The notes under the pieces: generated by a model
Database searches by the model: none
The model's input: only the letters and a program-made list of their open reading frames with translations
Told to the model about the DNA's origin: nothing
Assembly (NCBI GenBank): GCA_902774925.1
Contig: CACYKE010000008.1
Coordinates: forward strand, 1-54,491
DNA length: 54,491 nucleotides
Reading direction: 5' to 3'
DNA from: an uncultured Prevotellaceae bacterium
Lineage (GTDB): Bacteria > Bacteroidota > Bacteroidia > Bacteroidales > Bacteroidaceae
Made by a program: the position numbers and the translations under genes
Shown: positions 47,765 through 54,491 of the stretch, piece by piece
Layout: every line of letters starts with the position of its first letter
How positions within the stretch are numbered: position 1 is the stretch's first letter

Positions 47765-48847
47765 CTAAATCTTGATGTATATTCTGCGCCAGTAGAGCAA
47801 CCATCCGACGAGCCCTACTATCGCCACAAACGTCAGCGCATAGCACAGCGACGCCAGACTGGGCACCGCGATGGCGGCACTCATCGTCGCATACAGACCT
47901 TCGTTGACGCCCGTACTCCAGCCCACGATGGCCAGACACTCGCTGAACACATAGAGGAACAGCGGGTTGACACCAAAAATCAGGAATATGGTCATCCACC
48001 ACGTCTTACGGCCTTCCCCGCGGACGTCAATCAGGTATATCAGCAGCGCCAGCCCGGTGGAACAGATGCCGCAGGTAGCCATTACAAAGCTGGGCGACCA
48101 TACGGTCTTGTTGACGGGCAGTCCGCAATGGTGCAGCAGGAACCCCAAAAGCATCATGAAGCCCCCTGCCATCAGCAGTCTGTAAACCTTACGGCGAATA
48201 TCGTCCGTTTGCGAGATGAAACTCATACAGAGGAATCCCGTCAGCATGTGGGCCGTGGCGCCCATCGTACCCAGCAATCCTTCGGGGTCGATGGGTGAAT
48301 GGCGATACAGGTGGTCGGCACCAAACAGCCACAGGTCTATGCGTCCGGCTATGTTGCGGGTGGCATCAGTGCTATATCCGTCGAACGCCAGCAACACGAC
48401 GGCGTAAGCCACCAACAGCCCCACAATAACTTTCAGCGTATGGCGGTGGTCCACGTACAATGCAAAGAGCGACGTCAGCAGATAGCAAACGGCAATGCGT
48501 TGCAGCACGGCCCAATAGCGCAGATGGGCGAAGTCCGCCGGCCGTCCGTCCATCGCCAACGCAAACCAGTTGATGAACAATCCGATGGCGAAGATGAGCA
48601 CCGTGCGCCTGACAACCTTCCTCAGTACCGCCGGCGTAGGCTGAAACTGCACCTTCGACAGCGACAGCCACGTGGAAAAGCCCACAATGAAGAGGAACGA
48701 AGGGAACACCAGGTCGCAGGGCGTCAGTCCGTTCCATGCGGAATGCTGCAAGGCGGCAAAGCCTTCTTCAAAGCCGTTGTTGACCAATATCATGCCTGCA
48801 ACGGTGATGCCGCGCAGCACGTCAAGGGAAAGCAGTCGTTTCTTCAT
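47765..48847 (-). CDS. HGSNAT-like (DUF5009) membrane acetyltransferase
   Basis: This is a 360-residue protein with about 10 TM helices, starting MKKRLLSLDVLRGITVAGMI; the LDVLRG phrase with a downstream NN is the signature of this family. The longer frame to 48916 runs into the hexosaminidase gene and is rejected. NGLTPCDLVFPSFLFIVG near residues 46-63 holds the conserved DLVFP-F segment. Eukaryotic HGSNAT acetylates terminal glucosamine across the lysosomal membrane; bacterial relatives usually lie beside hexosamine-acting hydrolases. The GH20 gene directly upstream on the same strand supports a role in amino-sugar glycan turnover. Confidence 0.85.
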   Translation of the reverse strand: MKKRLLSLDVLRGITVAGMILVNNGFEEGFAALQHSAWNGLTPCDLVFPSFLFIVGFSTWLSLSKVQFQPTPAVLRKVVRRTVLIFAIGLFINWFALAMDGRPADFAHLRYWAVLQRIAVCYLLTSLFALYVDHRHTLKVIVGLLVAYAVVLLAFDGYSTDATRNIAGRIDLWLFGADHLYRHSPIDPEGLLGTMGATAHMLTGFLCMSFISQTDDIRRKVYRLLMAGGFMMLLGFLLHHCGLPVNKTVWSPSFVMATCGICSTGLALLIYLIDVRGEGRKTWWMTIFLIFGVNPLFLYVFSECLAIVGWSTGVNEGLYATMSAAIAVPSLASLCYALTFVAIVGLVGWLLYWRRIYIKI

Positions 48848-48865
48848 AATGTTCAACGTTATGTC

Positions 48866-48943
48866 ACTTCGTTCCATGACTTTTGTCACGACTCGGCAAA
48901 ATTCGAACAAGTTCACTTTTGCTCTCGCTGCTCCAAAAGTTCA
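48866..48943 (-). repeat. Dispersed two-hairpin repeat, copy B
   Basis: On the minus strand it holds ACTTTTG...CAAAAGT around GAGCAGCGAGAG and TTTTG...CAAAA around CCGAGTCGTGA, two clean hairpins in tandem. It overlaps the last 10 codons and stop of the GH20 gene, so the protein tail ELLEQREQK comes from the repeat. Copy A lies at 12747-12814. Confidence 0.75.
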
Positions 48944-50406
48944 CCATCGTCACGCTTTTTACAGTATTTCCATCCCTGTGCATCATAGATGCTCAGCAGT
49001 CGGGGCAGACGACGCAAGAAAGCGTCGTAGTCCTTCCGCTCGGGTTCGGTCCACTGCACCTCGCAGAGTGCCGCCATACGGGGCAACACCTGATACTCCA
49101 GCAGTTCCTTATAAGGAATGTATTCCGTCCACAAGTTCGCCTGCGTACCGATGATATGGCGGCGCACATCGGCCGACAGAGAGTCTGGCGCGGGGTCGAA
49201 GGCATAGACCTTGCTCAGCGACACGTAGCCACCGATGAGGAACGGCTTCTCCCACAGGTCCTCGGGCAACTGGTAGTAGTCGAAATACATCGACCCCGTA
49301 GGAGCCATGATGACGTCGTGCCCCTTGGCGGCAGCATCAAAGCCTCCCTCGTGGCCGCGCCAGCTCATGATGACGGCACTGGTGTCGATATCGCATTCGG
49401 CAATCTCGTCCCAGCCAATCAGCCGGCGCCCCTTTTTCGTCAGATACTGCTCCATACGACGCACCATATAGCCCTGCAACTGCGCCTCGTTCTTCAGGCC
49501 CTGCTCACGCATCCGTTGCTGACAGCGGTTGCACTGCTGCCAGCGCACACGGGGAGCCTCATCGCCACCCAGATGGATATAGGGTGCCGGAAATAGTTCC
49601 GTCAGTTCGTCGATGATGTCTTCCAGAAAACGATAGACCTTGTCGTTGCCCGCACAGAGAATGTCGTCGAACACGCCCCAGTCGGGACATACCTCATAGG
49701 GGCCACCCGTACAGCCCAATTCCGGATAAGCCGCCAAGGCCGCCAGCATGTGGCCCGGCATGTCAATCTCGGGAATAATGGTGATATGGCGCTCCTGGGC
49801 GTAGGCTACTATCTCGCGGATGTCGTCCTGCGTGAAGTAGCCACCGTGAGGAGTGTATTCGTAGATGCCCGCATTACGGCCAATAACCGTCCTGTTGCGC
49901 ACCGACCCCACCGTCGTCAACTTCGGCCATCGCTTCATCTCTATGCGCCAGCCTTGGTCGTCGGTCAGATGGAAATGCAGCGTGTTCATGGCGTGCAGCG
50001 CCATCATGTCCAGATACTGCTTCACCATCTCCTTGCCGAAGAAATGGCGCGACACGTCTAGGTGCATGGCCCGGTAGGTAAACCTCGGCGCACTCTCGAC
50101 AACGGCATACGGCAACGCCGAAGGATTCGTCGCCATCACCTGACGCAACGCCTGCCGAGCATAGAATATTCCTGCCTCCGTACGTCCTTCCAGCACGATG
50201 CCGCGTTTGCCGACCGTCATACGCCAACCTTCTGGCGACGCGATGTCCTTGTTCAATCGCTCCGTCACCTGCGGCTTTCCTTCTATGTTCAGCACCGTCC
50301 CCTTCGCATCCATACTGATGCGCTGGGGCATCGGAATAATGTCATACTGAGCCCGTGTGGCTACCATTCCTATAGCCATCACGACCGTTAACAAAAGTCT
50401 TTTCAT
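48913..50406 (-). CDS. Glycoside hydrolase family 20 beta-N-acetylhexosaminidase
   Basis: This is a 497-residue secreted enzyme with signal peptide MKRLLLTVVMAIGMVATRAQ. The alpha/beta GH20b domain (about 20-110) precedes a TIM barrel starting YRAMHLDVSRHFF. The catalytic pair is D282-E283 in HLGGDEAPR; E donates the proton and D orients the substrate N-acetyl group. HFHLTDDQGWR and IPEIDMPGHM are further signatures. It removes terminal GlcNAc/GalNAc. The last residues are encoded by a repeat element (copy B). The gene pairs with the HGSNAT-like acetyltransferase downstream. Confidence 0.93.
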   Translation of the reverse strand: MKRLLLTVVMAIGMVATRAQYDIIPMPQRISMDAKGTVLNIEGKPQVTERLNKDIASPEGWRMTVGKRGIVLEGRTEAGIFYARQALRQVMATNPSALPYAVVESAPRFTYRAMHLDVSRHFFGKEMVKQYLDMMALHAMNTLHFHLTDDQGWRIEMKRWPKLTTVGSVRNRTVIGRNAGIYEYTPHGGYFTQDDIREIVAYAQERHITIIPEIDMPGHMLAALAAYPELGCTGGPYEVCPDWGVFDDILCAGNDKVYRFLEDIIDELTELFPAPYIHLGGDEAPRVRWQQCNRCQQRMREQGLKNEAQLQGYMVRRMEQYLTKKGRRLIGWDEIAECDIDTSAVIMSWRGHEGGFDAAAKGHDVIMAPTGSMYFDYYQLPEDLWEKPFLIGGYVSLSKVYAFDPAPDSLSADVRRHIIGTQANLWTEYIPYKELLEYQVLPRMAALCEVQWTEPERKDYDAFLRRLPRLLSIYDAQGWKYCKKRDDGELLEQREQK

Positions 50407-50640
50407 AAGCTCTTTCCATTCTTGCCATTTGACTTCCGTCTGAATTATGCTATATTTAAAACGATCTATTTCCTAATATATTGTCCGAGGAATCAAAAAC
50501 TGTCCCTTCTATGTTGCAAACCAAATAATTGGTTCGTTTTTTAGCATTGTTTAATCGTTTATACTCGTTTTTTACCTTTATATACACATATTAAATCAAG
50601 AAATCCCCTTCCAGACACATTGTTGTTGCGCCTGGATAAT
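50407..50640. other. Gene-free spacer between GH20 and the IS110 RNA; contains the IS left boundary
   Basis: No coding frame is convincing. It holds AACCAA-ATAA-TTGGTT (50519-50534, 6-bp inverted repeat). A weak hairpin, CCAGACAC...GCGCCTGG, lies near 50611-50635. No consensus promoter for the GH20 gene is seen, which suggests the IS insertion may have displaced it. The IS left end must lie somewhere here but I cannot place it. Confidence 0.5.
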
Positions 50641-50837
50641 TGCATAAGCAACAGGAATGCCGGATCAAACTTCTATCAGATGTAGTGAGCCGTAGCCACT
50701 CATCAGGTTACTTCTTCAGATCTTGGAGTATAATGCCACAACCTCTGATAAGATATAGTCTTAATGACTCATCAGGGACAGTGAGTGGTCATTGTAATAT
50801 GAGAAGTCTGTCCGACTTAAATTCCCGTTGTTATGCA
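50641..50837 (-). ncRNA. Structured RNA downstream of the IS110 transposase, candidate bridge RNA
   Basis: On the minus strand the 5' arm TGCATAACAACGGGAAT (50837-50821) pairs with the 3' arm ATTCCTGTTGCTTATGCA (50658-50641): 16 Watson-Crick pairs, one G-U and one bulged C. They enclose about 160 nt. Inside are a hairpin AAGTC-GGACA-GACTT near the 5' arm, a stem AATG/ACTCA with TGAGT/CATT around CTGTCCCTGA (50793-50763), and a stem GAT-AGTG with CACT-ATC (50704-50679). The phrase CCTGATGAGT occurs in both of the last two. IS110/IS1111 elements encode a bridge RNA of about this size in a non-coding end; size, place and two similar loops fit. The guide assignments are not resolved. Confidence 0.65.
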
Positions 50838-50856
50838 TATTTGTGAGATATCCCTC

Positions 50857-51924
50857 TTATGGTAGCGCATATCTTGTCTTCGTCTTCAAAACGGCGTATG
50901 CCCTGCAGGCAAGTTTTCTTGCCACTTTGATAATGGCCTTGTGCGGCTTCATACTCAGACAACAGTTGGAGTAATATGCCGATAGTTCGATGTCTCTCTG
51001 TATCGCAACCCAGCAGGCTTCCACGATGAGTGGACCGAGGTGCTTGTTGCCTCTGTTTATTTTCTCTCCATTGACCTTCTTGTCGCCAGAGTCATGACAG
51101 GTGGGGATAAGCCCTAGCATTGAAACAAAACTACGCTCGTTTGGAAATCGCATGATATCATTGTCCAGTTCTGTCAACATCGACATGGATGTTATGAGGC
51201 CTAGTCCTGGTACTGTCATTAGAAGATTGAAATTCTCCTTATATCTATCTGTGGTACTCAAACGACGAATCTCGCGAGTGACCTTAAGGATAGCCTTCCT
51301 GGTATTCTCCACCTGCTCACAGAGCAGCATGAGTGATAATTTCTGCTCTGACAGCAGCTCTACTTCCTCACGGAGCCATTTCATGAAGTTGCGTGACCAG
51401 TGTGTCCTATTATTGCGGAAACGTTCTGGATACGTAACTCCTTGAGTATAGAGCAGGTGCTTCGTCCTGTTCTTCTGACGGGAGAGGTCCATTATGAAAC
51501 GCTGGCGCAGACGCATCAGGTTTGTGTCGTCCATATAGCGTCTGTCCTTGATGTAGATACCTGTCAACTCATCACGTTTCAGCGCCCAGGCAATCTTCTC
51601 AGAATCCACGGCATCCGTCTTTAATGCCTTCTCCTTACCTGTTGTAGGAATGTCGGCAGCATGGACTACGATATTCTCAACACCTAGCTCCGTTAGGGCG
51701 TAATGAACAGAGAATCCGCAAAAGCCAGCCTCATAGGCCGACTTGAAGTGGGCCTCATGGAATTTCTTGTTCAGTCTGTCAAAGAGCTCCTTTGCATCTG
51801 CATGCTGAGCGAATGAGTACTTGCAGCCACTCTCTGTGAGTGTTGTCACGTGCCACGTTTTCAGATGTACGTCAATTCCGACGTAAATGTTTTGTCCTTT
51901 GAAGGAAACTTTGTACTTTTGCAT
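50857..51924 (-). CDS. IS110-family transposase (DEDD recombinase)
   Basis: This is a 355-residue transposase. The N-terminal RuvC-like DEDD domain has D18 in IYVGIDVHLKTWHV, Glu in YEAGFCGF, and the Asp pair in KTDAVDSEKIAWAL. A basic coiled middle (RFIMDLSRQKNRTKHLLYTQ) links to the Transposase_20 domain (MTVPGLGLITSMSMLTELDN) and the Tnp-C serine region PTCHDSGDKKVNG followed by RGNKHLGPLIVEACW. All catalytic landmarks are intact, so the element may be active. The stop lies 19 bp before the structured RNA segment on the same strand. Confidence 0.95.
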   Translation of the reverse strand: MQKYKVSFKGQNIYVGIDVHLKTWHVTTLTESGCKYSFAQHADAKELFDRLNKKFHEAHFKSAYEAGFCGFSVHYALTELGVENIVVHAADIPTTGKEKALKTDAVDSEKIAWALKRDELTGIYIKDRRYMDDTNLMRLRQRFIMDLSRQKNRTKHLLYTQGVTYPERFRNNRTHWSRNFMKWLREEVELLSEQKLSLMLLCEQVENTRKAILKVTREIRRLSTTDRYKENFNLLMTVPGLGLITSMSMLTELDNDIMRFPNERSFVSMLGLIPTCHDSGDKKVNGEKINRGNKHLGPLIVEACWVAIQRDIELSAYYSNCCLSMKPHKAIIKVARKLACRAYAVLKTKTRYALP

Positions 51925-51972
51925 ACTGGTACGGTTTTAATTTGTTGTTTGATTCTTGTTTGTTCGCACTTG

Positions 51973-52003
51973 CAAAAATACAAACCAATTATTATCGTAC
52001 CAA
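51973..52003 (-). promoter_or_regulatory. Promoter of the IS110 transposase
   Basis: On the minus strand TTG (52003-52001), a 20-bp spacer and TATTTTTG (51980-51973). The leader is only about 45 nt. An inverted repeat, TGGTACG at 51927-51933 and CGTACCA at 51996-52002, brackets promoter and leader. Confidence 0.8.
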
Positions 52004-52235
52004 CTTTTTCCTCAGAAAATATGAAAAACACACCGAGGGGATGCCTCGCGGCAGGGGGCTCGCAGCCCCCAAGAGCGTCTGCCTGCTCAGTATATCATTC
52101 CGTTAGCGACTGCAAACATAGTAACTGTGATTCTGAGGGGGCATTATGACAGACTGATGAGGCATAAGTACATCAAAATGCGTCCTTTTAAGAAAAATTT
52201 TCTTCCGAATTGGAACATAAATAGAATAATTTTTG
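52004..52235. other. Gene-free stretch with strong hairpins between the IS and the surface-protein gene
   Basis: No coding frame is convincing. The most GC-rich part has GGGGGCT-CGC-AGCCCCC (52054-52070), a 7-bp perfect stem. It is enclosed by GGCA/TGCC (52050-52053 and 52080-52083), and a small GAGG/CCTC hairpin precedes it. The right end of the IS110 element must lie here. Confidence 0.55.
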
Positions 52236-52243
52236 TATCTTTG
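52236..52243 (+). promoter_or_regulatory. -7 box upstream of the surface-protein gene
   Basis: TATCTTTG matches TAnnTTTG; the nearest TTG (52210-52212) is 23 bp upstream, slightly far. The leader of about 110 nt contains an 11-codon ORF. Confidence 0.55.
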
Positions 52244-52275
52244 CACCGAATATTCAACTTAAATACGTATTTATT

Positions 52276-52311
52276 ATGGCACTACTAATCGCAGAAACAC
52301 CAGTACTGTGA
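52276..52311 (+). CDS. Possible 11-residue leader peptide
   Basis: ATG GCA CTA CTA ... CTG TGA encodes MALLIAETPVL. It starts about 28 nt after the predicted transcript start and ends 43 nt before the surface-protein ATG. No attenuator hairpin is evident, so this may be chance. Confidence 0.25.
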   Translation: MALLIAETPVL

Positions 52312-52354
52312 CCATCCACTGCTGATAATGATAATAATAACAATAATAAACTAA

Positions 52355-54491
52355 ATGACAATAAATATGAGAAAAAAGACTAAGAACAGGCACGGTGGCT
52401 ACGGGCTGCAAGTGCTATTGCTCATGCTCGTGATGCTCGTTGGAGGGGCCACGAACATACAGGCGCAATCGTACATTACCGAAGTGATGGTCCTCGGTGT
52501 TAGCGGCGGACTTAACGCGACAAACCTGAGGAACGAGTACACCAACAAGGGGTGGACCGTCGTCGAGCAAGACCTCAATGAAGGTACCGGTGGCTATTGG
52601 GTCCACATAGCCTACAAAACGCATCGGATCAAAAAATGGATTCCTTTACCTCTGATGGGCGCACCTACTACAGGGCGCCGACCAACAGCGATTTCAACGG
52701 CGACCTCAACAAAGGTTCTGGAGTGATGCCCGACATATATATATATTTCACCCGCGACCGCAAGAACCTTAGTGACTACGGCGGTAGCAAGCGCGTAATG
52801 ACCCGCCTGTCGACAACAACCAACACCAACGGCAATACTGATGACGGTGACAATTCTTCTCTCGCCGTCTCATGGCGCAACAGTTCGTACAGTGGCTACT
52901 TAGACACGAATGAGAATACTGGTGCCAGATACATCTTCATCCATCAGCACTTCACCACGCAGAAGGCGAAGTGGGACAGGGAACCCACCTACGCCTCGAA
53001 CCTTACCTACAACGGCAATAGTCAGAGGCTGATAACCTATGATCCAATCAGCGATAACGTCGGCTACACGGTGTTCAGGGTGAATGACGGCAGTTGGTCG
53101 GGCGTTGTGCCCACGGCCACGAACGTAGGCCGCTATAAGGTGGACTCTCGTCTTAATGGCACATACTCGGGCAACACCTTTGCCGACAACAGTGATGTCA
53201 TCAGCAAGACGGTGAGTGGGTGGTCTATCGCGACGGGAAAAAGATAGCCGAGCTCGGTCAAAACGTGCGTGCATACGCCGATACCGGCTTCAGCAATGAA
53301 GCAAAGCCGGTCTATGACGTATATTATGTATCGAACTTCTGGGACGTGACGACGCGCCGCGACGACACGAAGGCCAGCGTCACCGTGAACACCACCCGCA
53401 CGATGCCCGTCAAGAACCTCAAGGTGGAACAGTTGACGGACCGCATCGTCTTCACCTGGAATTCCGACGCCTATCCCAAGAGCTTCGGCCACAAGTTCCG
53501 CATCTATGTAAACGACGAGAAAGACCCCATCTACACCCTCACACCAGCCGACAACCAAAGTGCCATGCGCTGGGAGCACCGCACCACCGACCAGCATACC
53601 AATCGGCAGAACAAGGTGGACGCCGCGACGGGCGTGCCCTATACCGAGGAGCCTCTGAGTGCCTGCTCCCCCCGAACCTATCGCATAGAGGGTGTCATTG
53701 GCGACGCCGTGCTCAACACCTATAACATCAGTAAGAAGGCTATTGGCGAGGGCACGAAGTTCTACGCGCTCGATGCTTCGAAGGGCGTCTATGAAGGCTC
53801 GGTGAAACTGTCGTGGCACGTCAACCTGCAGGGTACCACCAACGCCAAGACCTACATCATTGAGCGTCGGCGCGCCGAGCAGGAAAGTGAGGCATGGGAG
53901 ACGCTGACACGCCTGTCGAGCAGCGAAGAGTATCTGTTCTATACCGACGAGACGTCTCAGCCGGGCATCTACTACGACTACCGCGTCACCGTCGAGGACA
54001 AATGCGACGACGGCACCATCGTCAATAGCGACATGACCAACATCGGTTTCGCCAAGAGCACCGGAACGGTGACGGGCCGCATAGCCTACGGTTCTTCGGG
54101 CACCGCCGTGCAGGGTGTCGATGTGACGATGACGATGACCAACAGCAAGGGCAACGAGGCCGAGCAGTACCACTCCATCTATTTCTCAGATGCGACCGGA
54201 GTCGTGACGTGGCCATACCCCTCCAGCGACTACGCCGCCAGCCTGTTTGCCGGCGACTTCTCCATCCAGCTGTGGCTCTATCCCGAAACGTTCAGCAAGA
54301 GCCTGATAGCCCACTTGGGAGGCAATGCCGGCCTGGGCATGACGGCATCCGGCCAGCTGACCTTCAGCAACGGCTCCACCACCTACACCTTCAACGGCAT
54401 CACCCTCCAGAAGGAGAGCTACAACCACGTGGTGCTGACCCGCAGCGGCACGACGCTGACCTGCTACGTGCTGACCAAAGATGGCGGCAGC
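52355..54491 (+). pseudogene. Large surface protein, two -1 frameshifts, truncated by the window edge
   Basis: Three consecutive frames make one protein. Frame 1 (from 52355, or ATG 52367) has a long signal peptide ending ATNIQAQS and reads YITEVMVLGVSGGLNATNLR ... YWVHIAYKT. At about 52616 the sense continues one base back as ASDQKMDSFTSDGRTYYRAP. At about 53217-53223 it shifts back one base again to GEWVVYRDGKKIAELGQNVR. From there it stays open to the end. It passes a fibronectin-like stretch (VKNLKVEQLTDRIVFTWNSD), a second one (VYEGSVKLSWHVNLQGT), a carboxypeptidase-regulatory-like segment (GTVTGRIAYGSSGTAVQGVD) and a LamG-like start (AASLFAGDFSIQLWLYPETF). Either the gene is decayed or two bases were lost in sequencing. 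It probably was a secreted adhesin or glycan binder. Confidence 0.7.

Larger units (their letters stand above)
50641..52003 (-). mobile_element. IS110-family insertion sequence (minimal extent)
   Basis: The minimal element runs from the structured RNA to the transposase promoter. IS110 elements lack classical terminal inverted repeats and target duplications, so exact ends cannot be read. The left end lies within 50407-50640 and the right end within 52004-52235. It sits between a GH20 gene and a large surface-protein gene. Confidence 0.75.

Noticed and set aside
48299-48988. 229-codon plus-strand frame
   Set aside because: It lies opposite the HGSNAT-like gene and repeat copy B; the translation is Gln/Arg-rich noise.
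52600-52640. Programmed -1 ribosomal frameshift in the surface-protein gene
   Set aside because: No X-XXY-YYZ slippery heptamer in register and no downstream pseudoknot-like stem at either shift; plain one-base loss is simpler.
53133-54173. 346-codon open frame on the minus strand
   Set aside because: It is antisense to the surface protein in a GC-rich stretch, where reverse frames stay open by composition. Its translation is low-complexity Val/Gly/Arg with no family pattern.

Overview
The window looks like a chromosomal segment of a Prevotella/Segatella-type member of the Bacteroidota. Four things point there. Promoters have the Bacteroidota form TTTG-N19 to N21-TAnnTTTG, and many score perfectly. 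Shine-Dalgarno sequences are mostly weak. Several secreted proteins end in the short 'Y-LQGRKV...GVYI-NGRKYVVK' type tail common in Prevotella. Typical families are present: Wzi, GH97, a Cthe_2159-like beta-helix, BspA-like LRR, DUF6078 and a VirE remnant. No species call is possible from sequence reading alone.

Layout. 1-5.6 kb, minus strand: lptF/G-family permease, ribBA, an aspartate-type aminotransferase, and exbB/exbD; exbB has an internal deletion plus frameshift. 5.7-10.1 kb, plus strand: a small lipoprotein, then a beta-helix surface lipoprotein followed by a LytS-type kinase and LytTR regulator. 10.1-15.2 kb, minus strand: two tandem deoxynucleoside kinases, metY and a secreted GH2 glycosidase. 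15.5-21.2 kb, plus strand: a coiled-coil lipoprotein with an OmpA protein, then a dockerin-bearing protein immediately followed by a cohesin-like protein. 21.2-22.7 kb, minus strand: an outer-membrane barrel protein and tmRNA (ssrA).

22.7-45.7 kb is a surface polysaccharide (EPS/capsule) region. It starts with a strong promoter preceded by three perfectly phased 21-bp palindromic repeats. It encodes export (SLBB/Wza-like), chain length (Wzz), polymerase (EpsG/Wzy) and flippase (Wzx). An inserted lipoprotein, flanked by two copies of the wzx 3' end, and a reverse-oriented acyltransferase follow. Then come GT2, GmhA, an HddC-GmhB fusion, a secreted glycosidase-like protein, two GT4 enzymes and an LTA-synthase-like sulfatase-fold enzyme. 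An LRR protein and decayed DUF6078/VirE-type material break the locus, which resumes with two different initiating phosphoglycosyltransferases (WecA-like and monotopic PglC-like), Wzi and a small lipoprotein. 45.7-50.4 kb holds GH97, an HGSNAT-like acyltransferase and a GH20 hexosaminidase.

50.5-52.0 kb is an IS110-family element. Just downstream of its transposase is a 197-nt segment closed by a 17-bp stem and containing further hairpins: a good candidate for the bridge RNA of this element. The window ends in a large surface protein gene with two -1 frameshifts, running off the edge.

Most striking points: the IS110 structured RNA, the phased operator-like repeats at the EPS promoter, the dockerin/cohesin-like gene pair, the wzx-end duplication around a lipoprotein cargo, and the kinase with a His/Met-rich extracytoplasmic loop beside a beta-helix lipoprotein.
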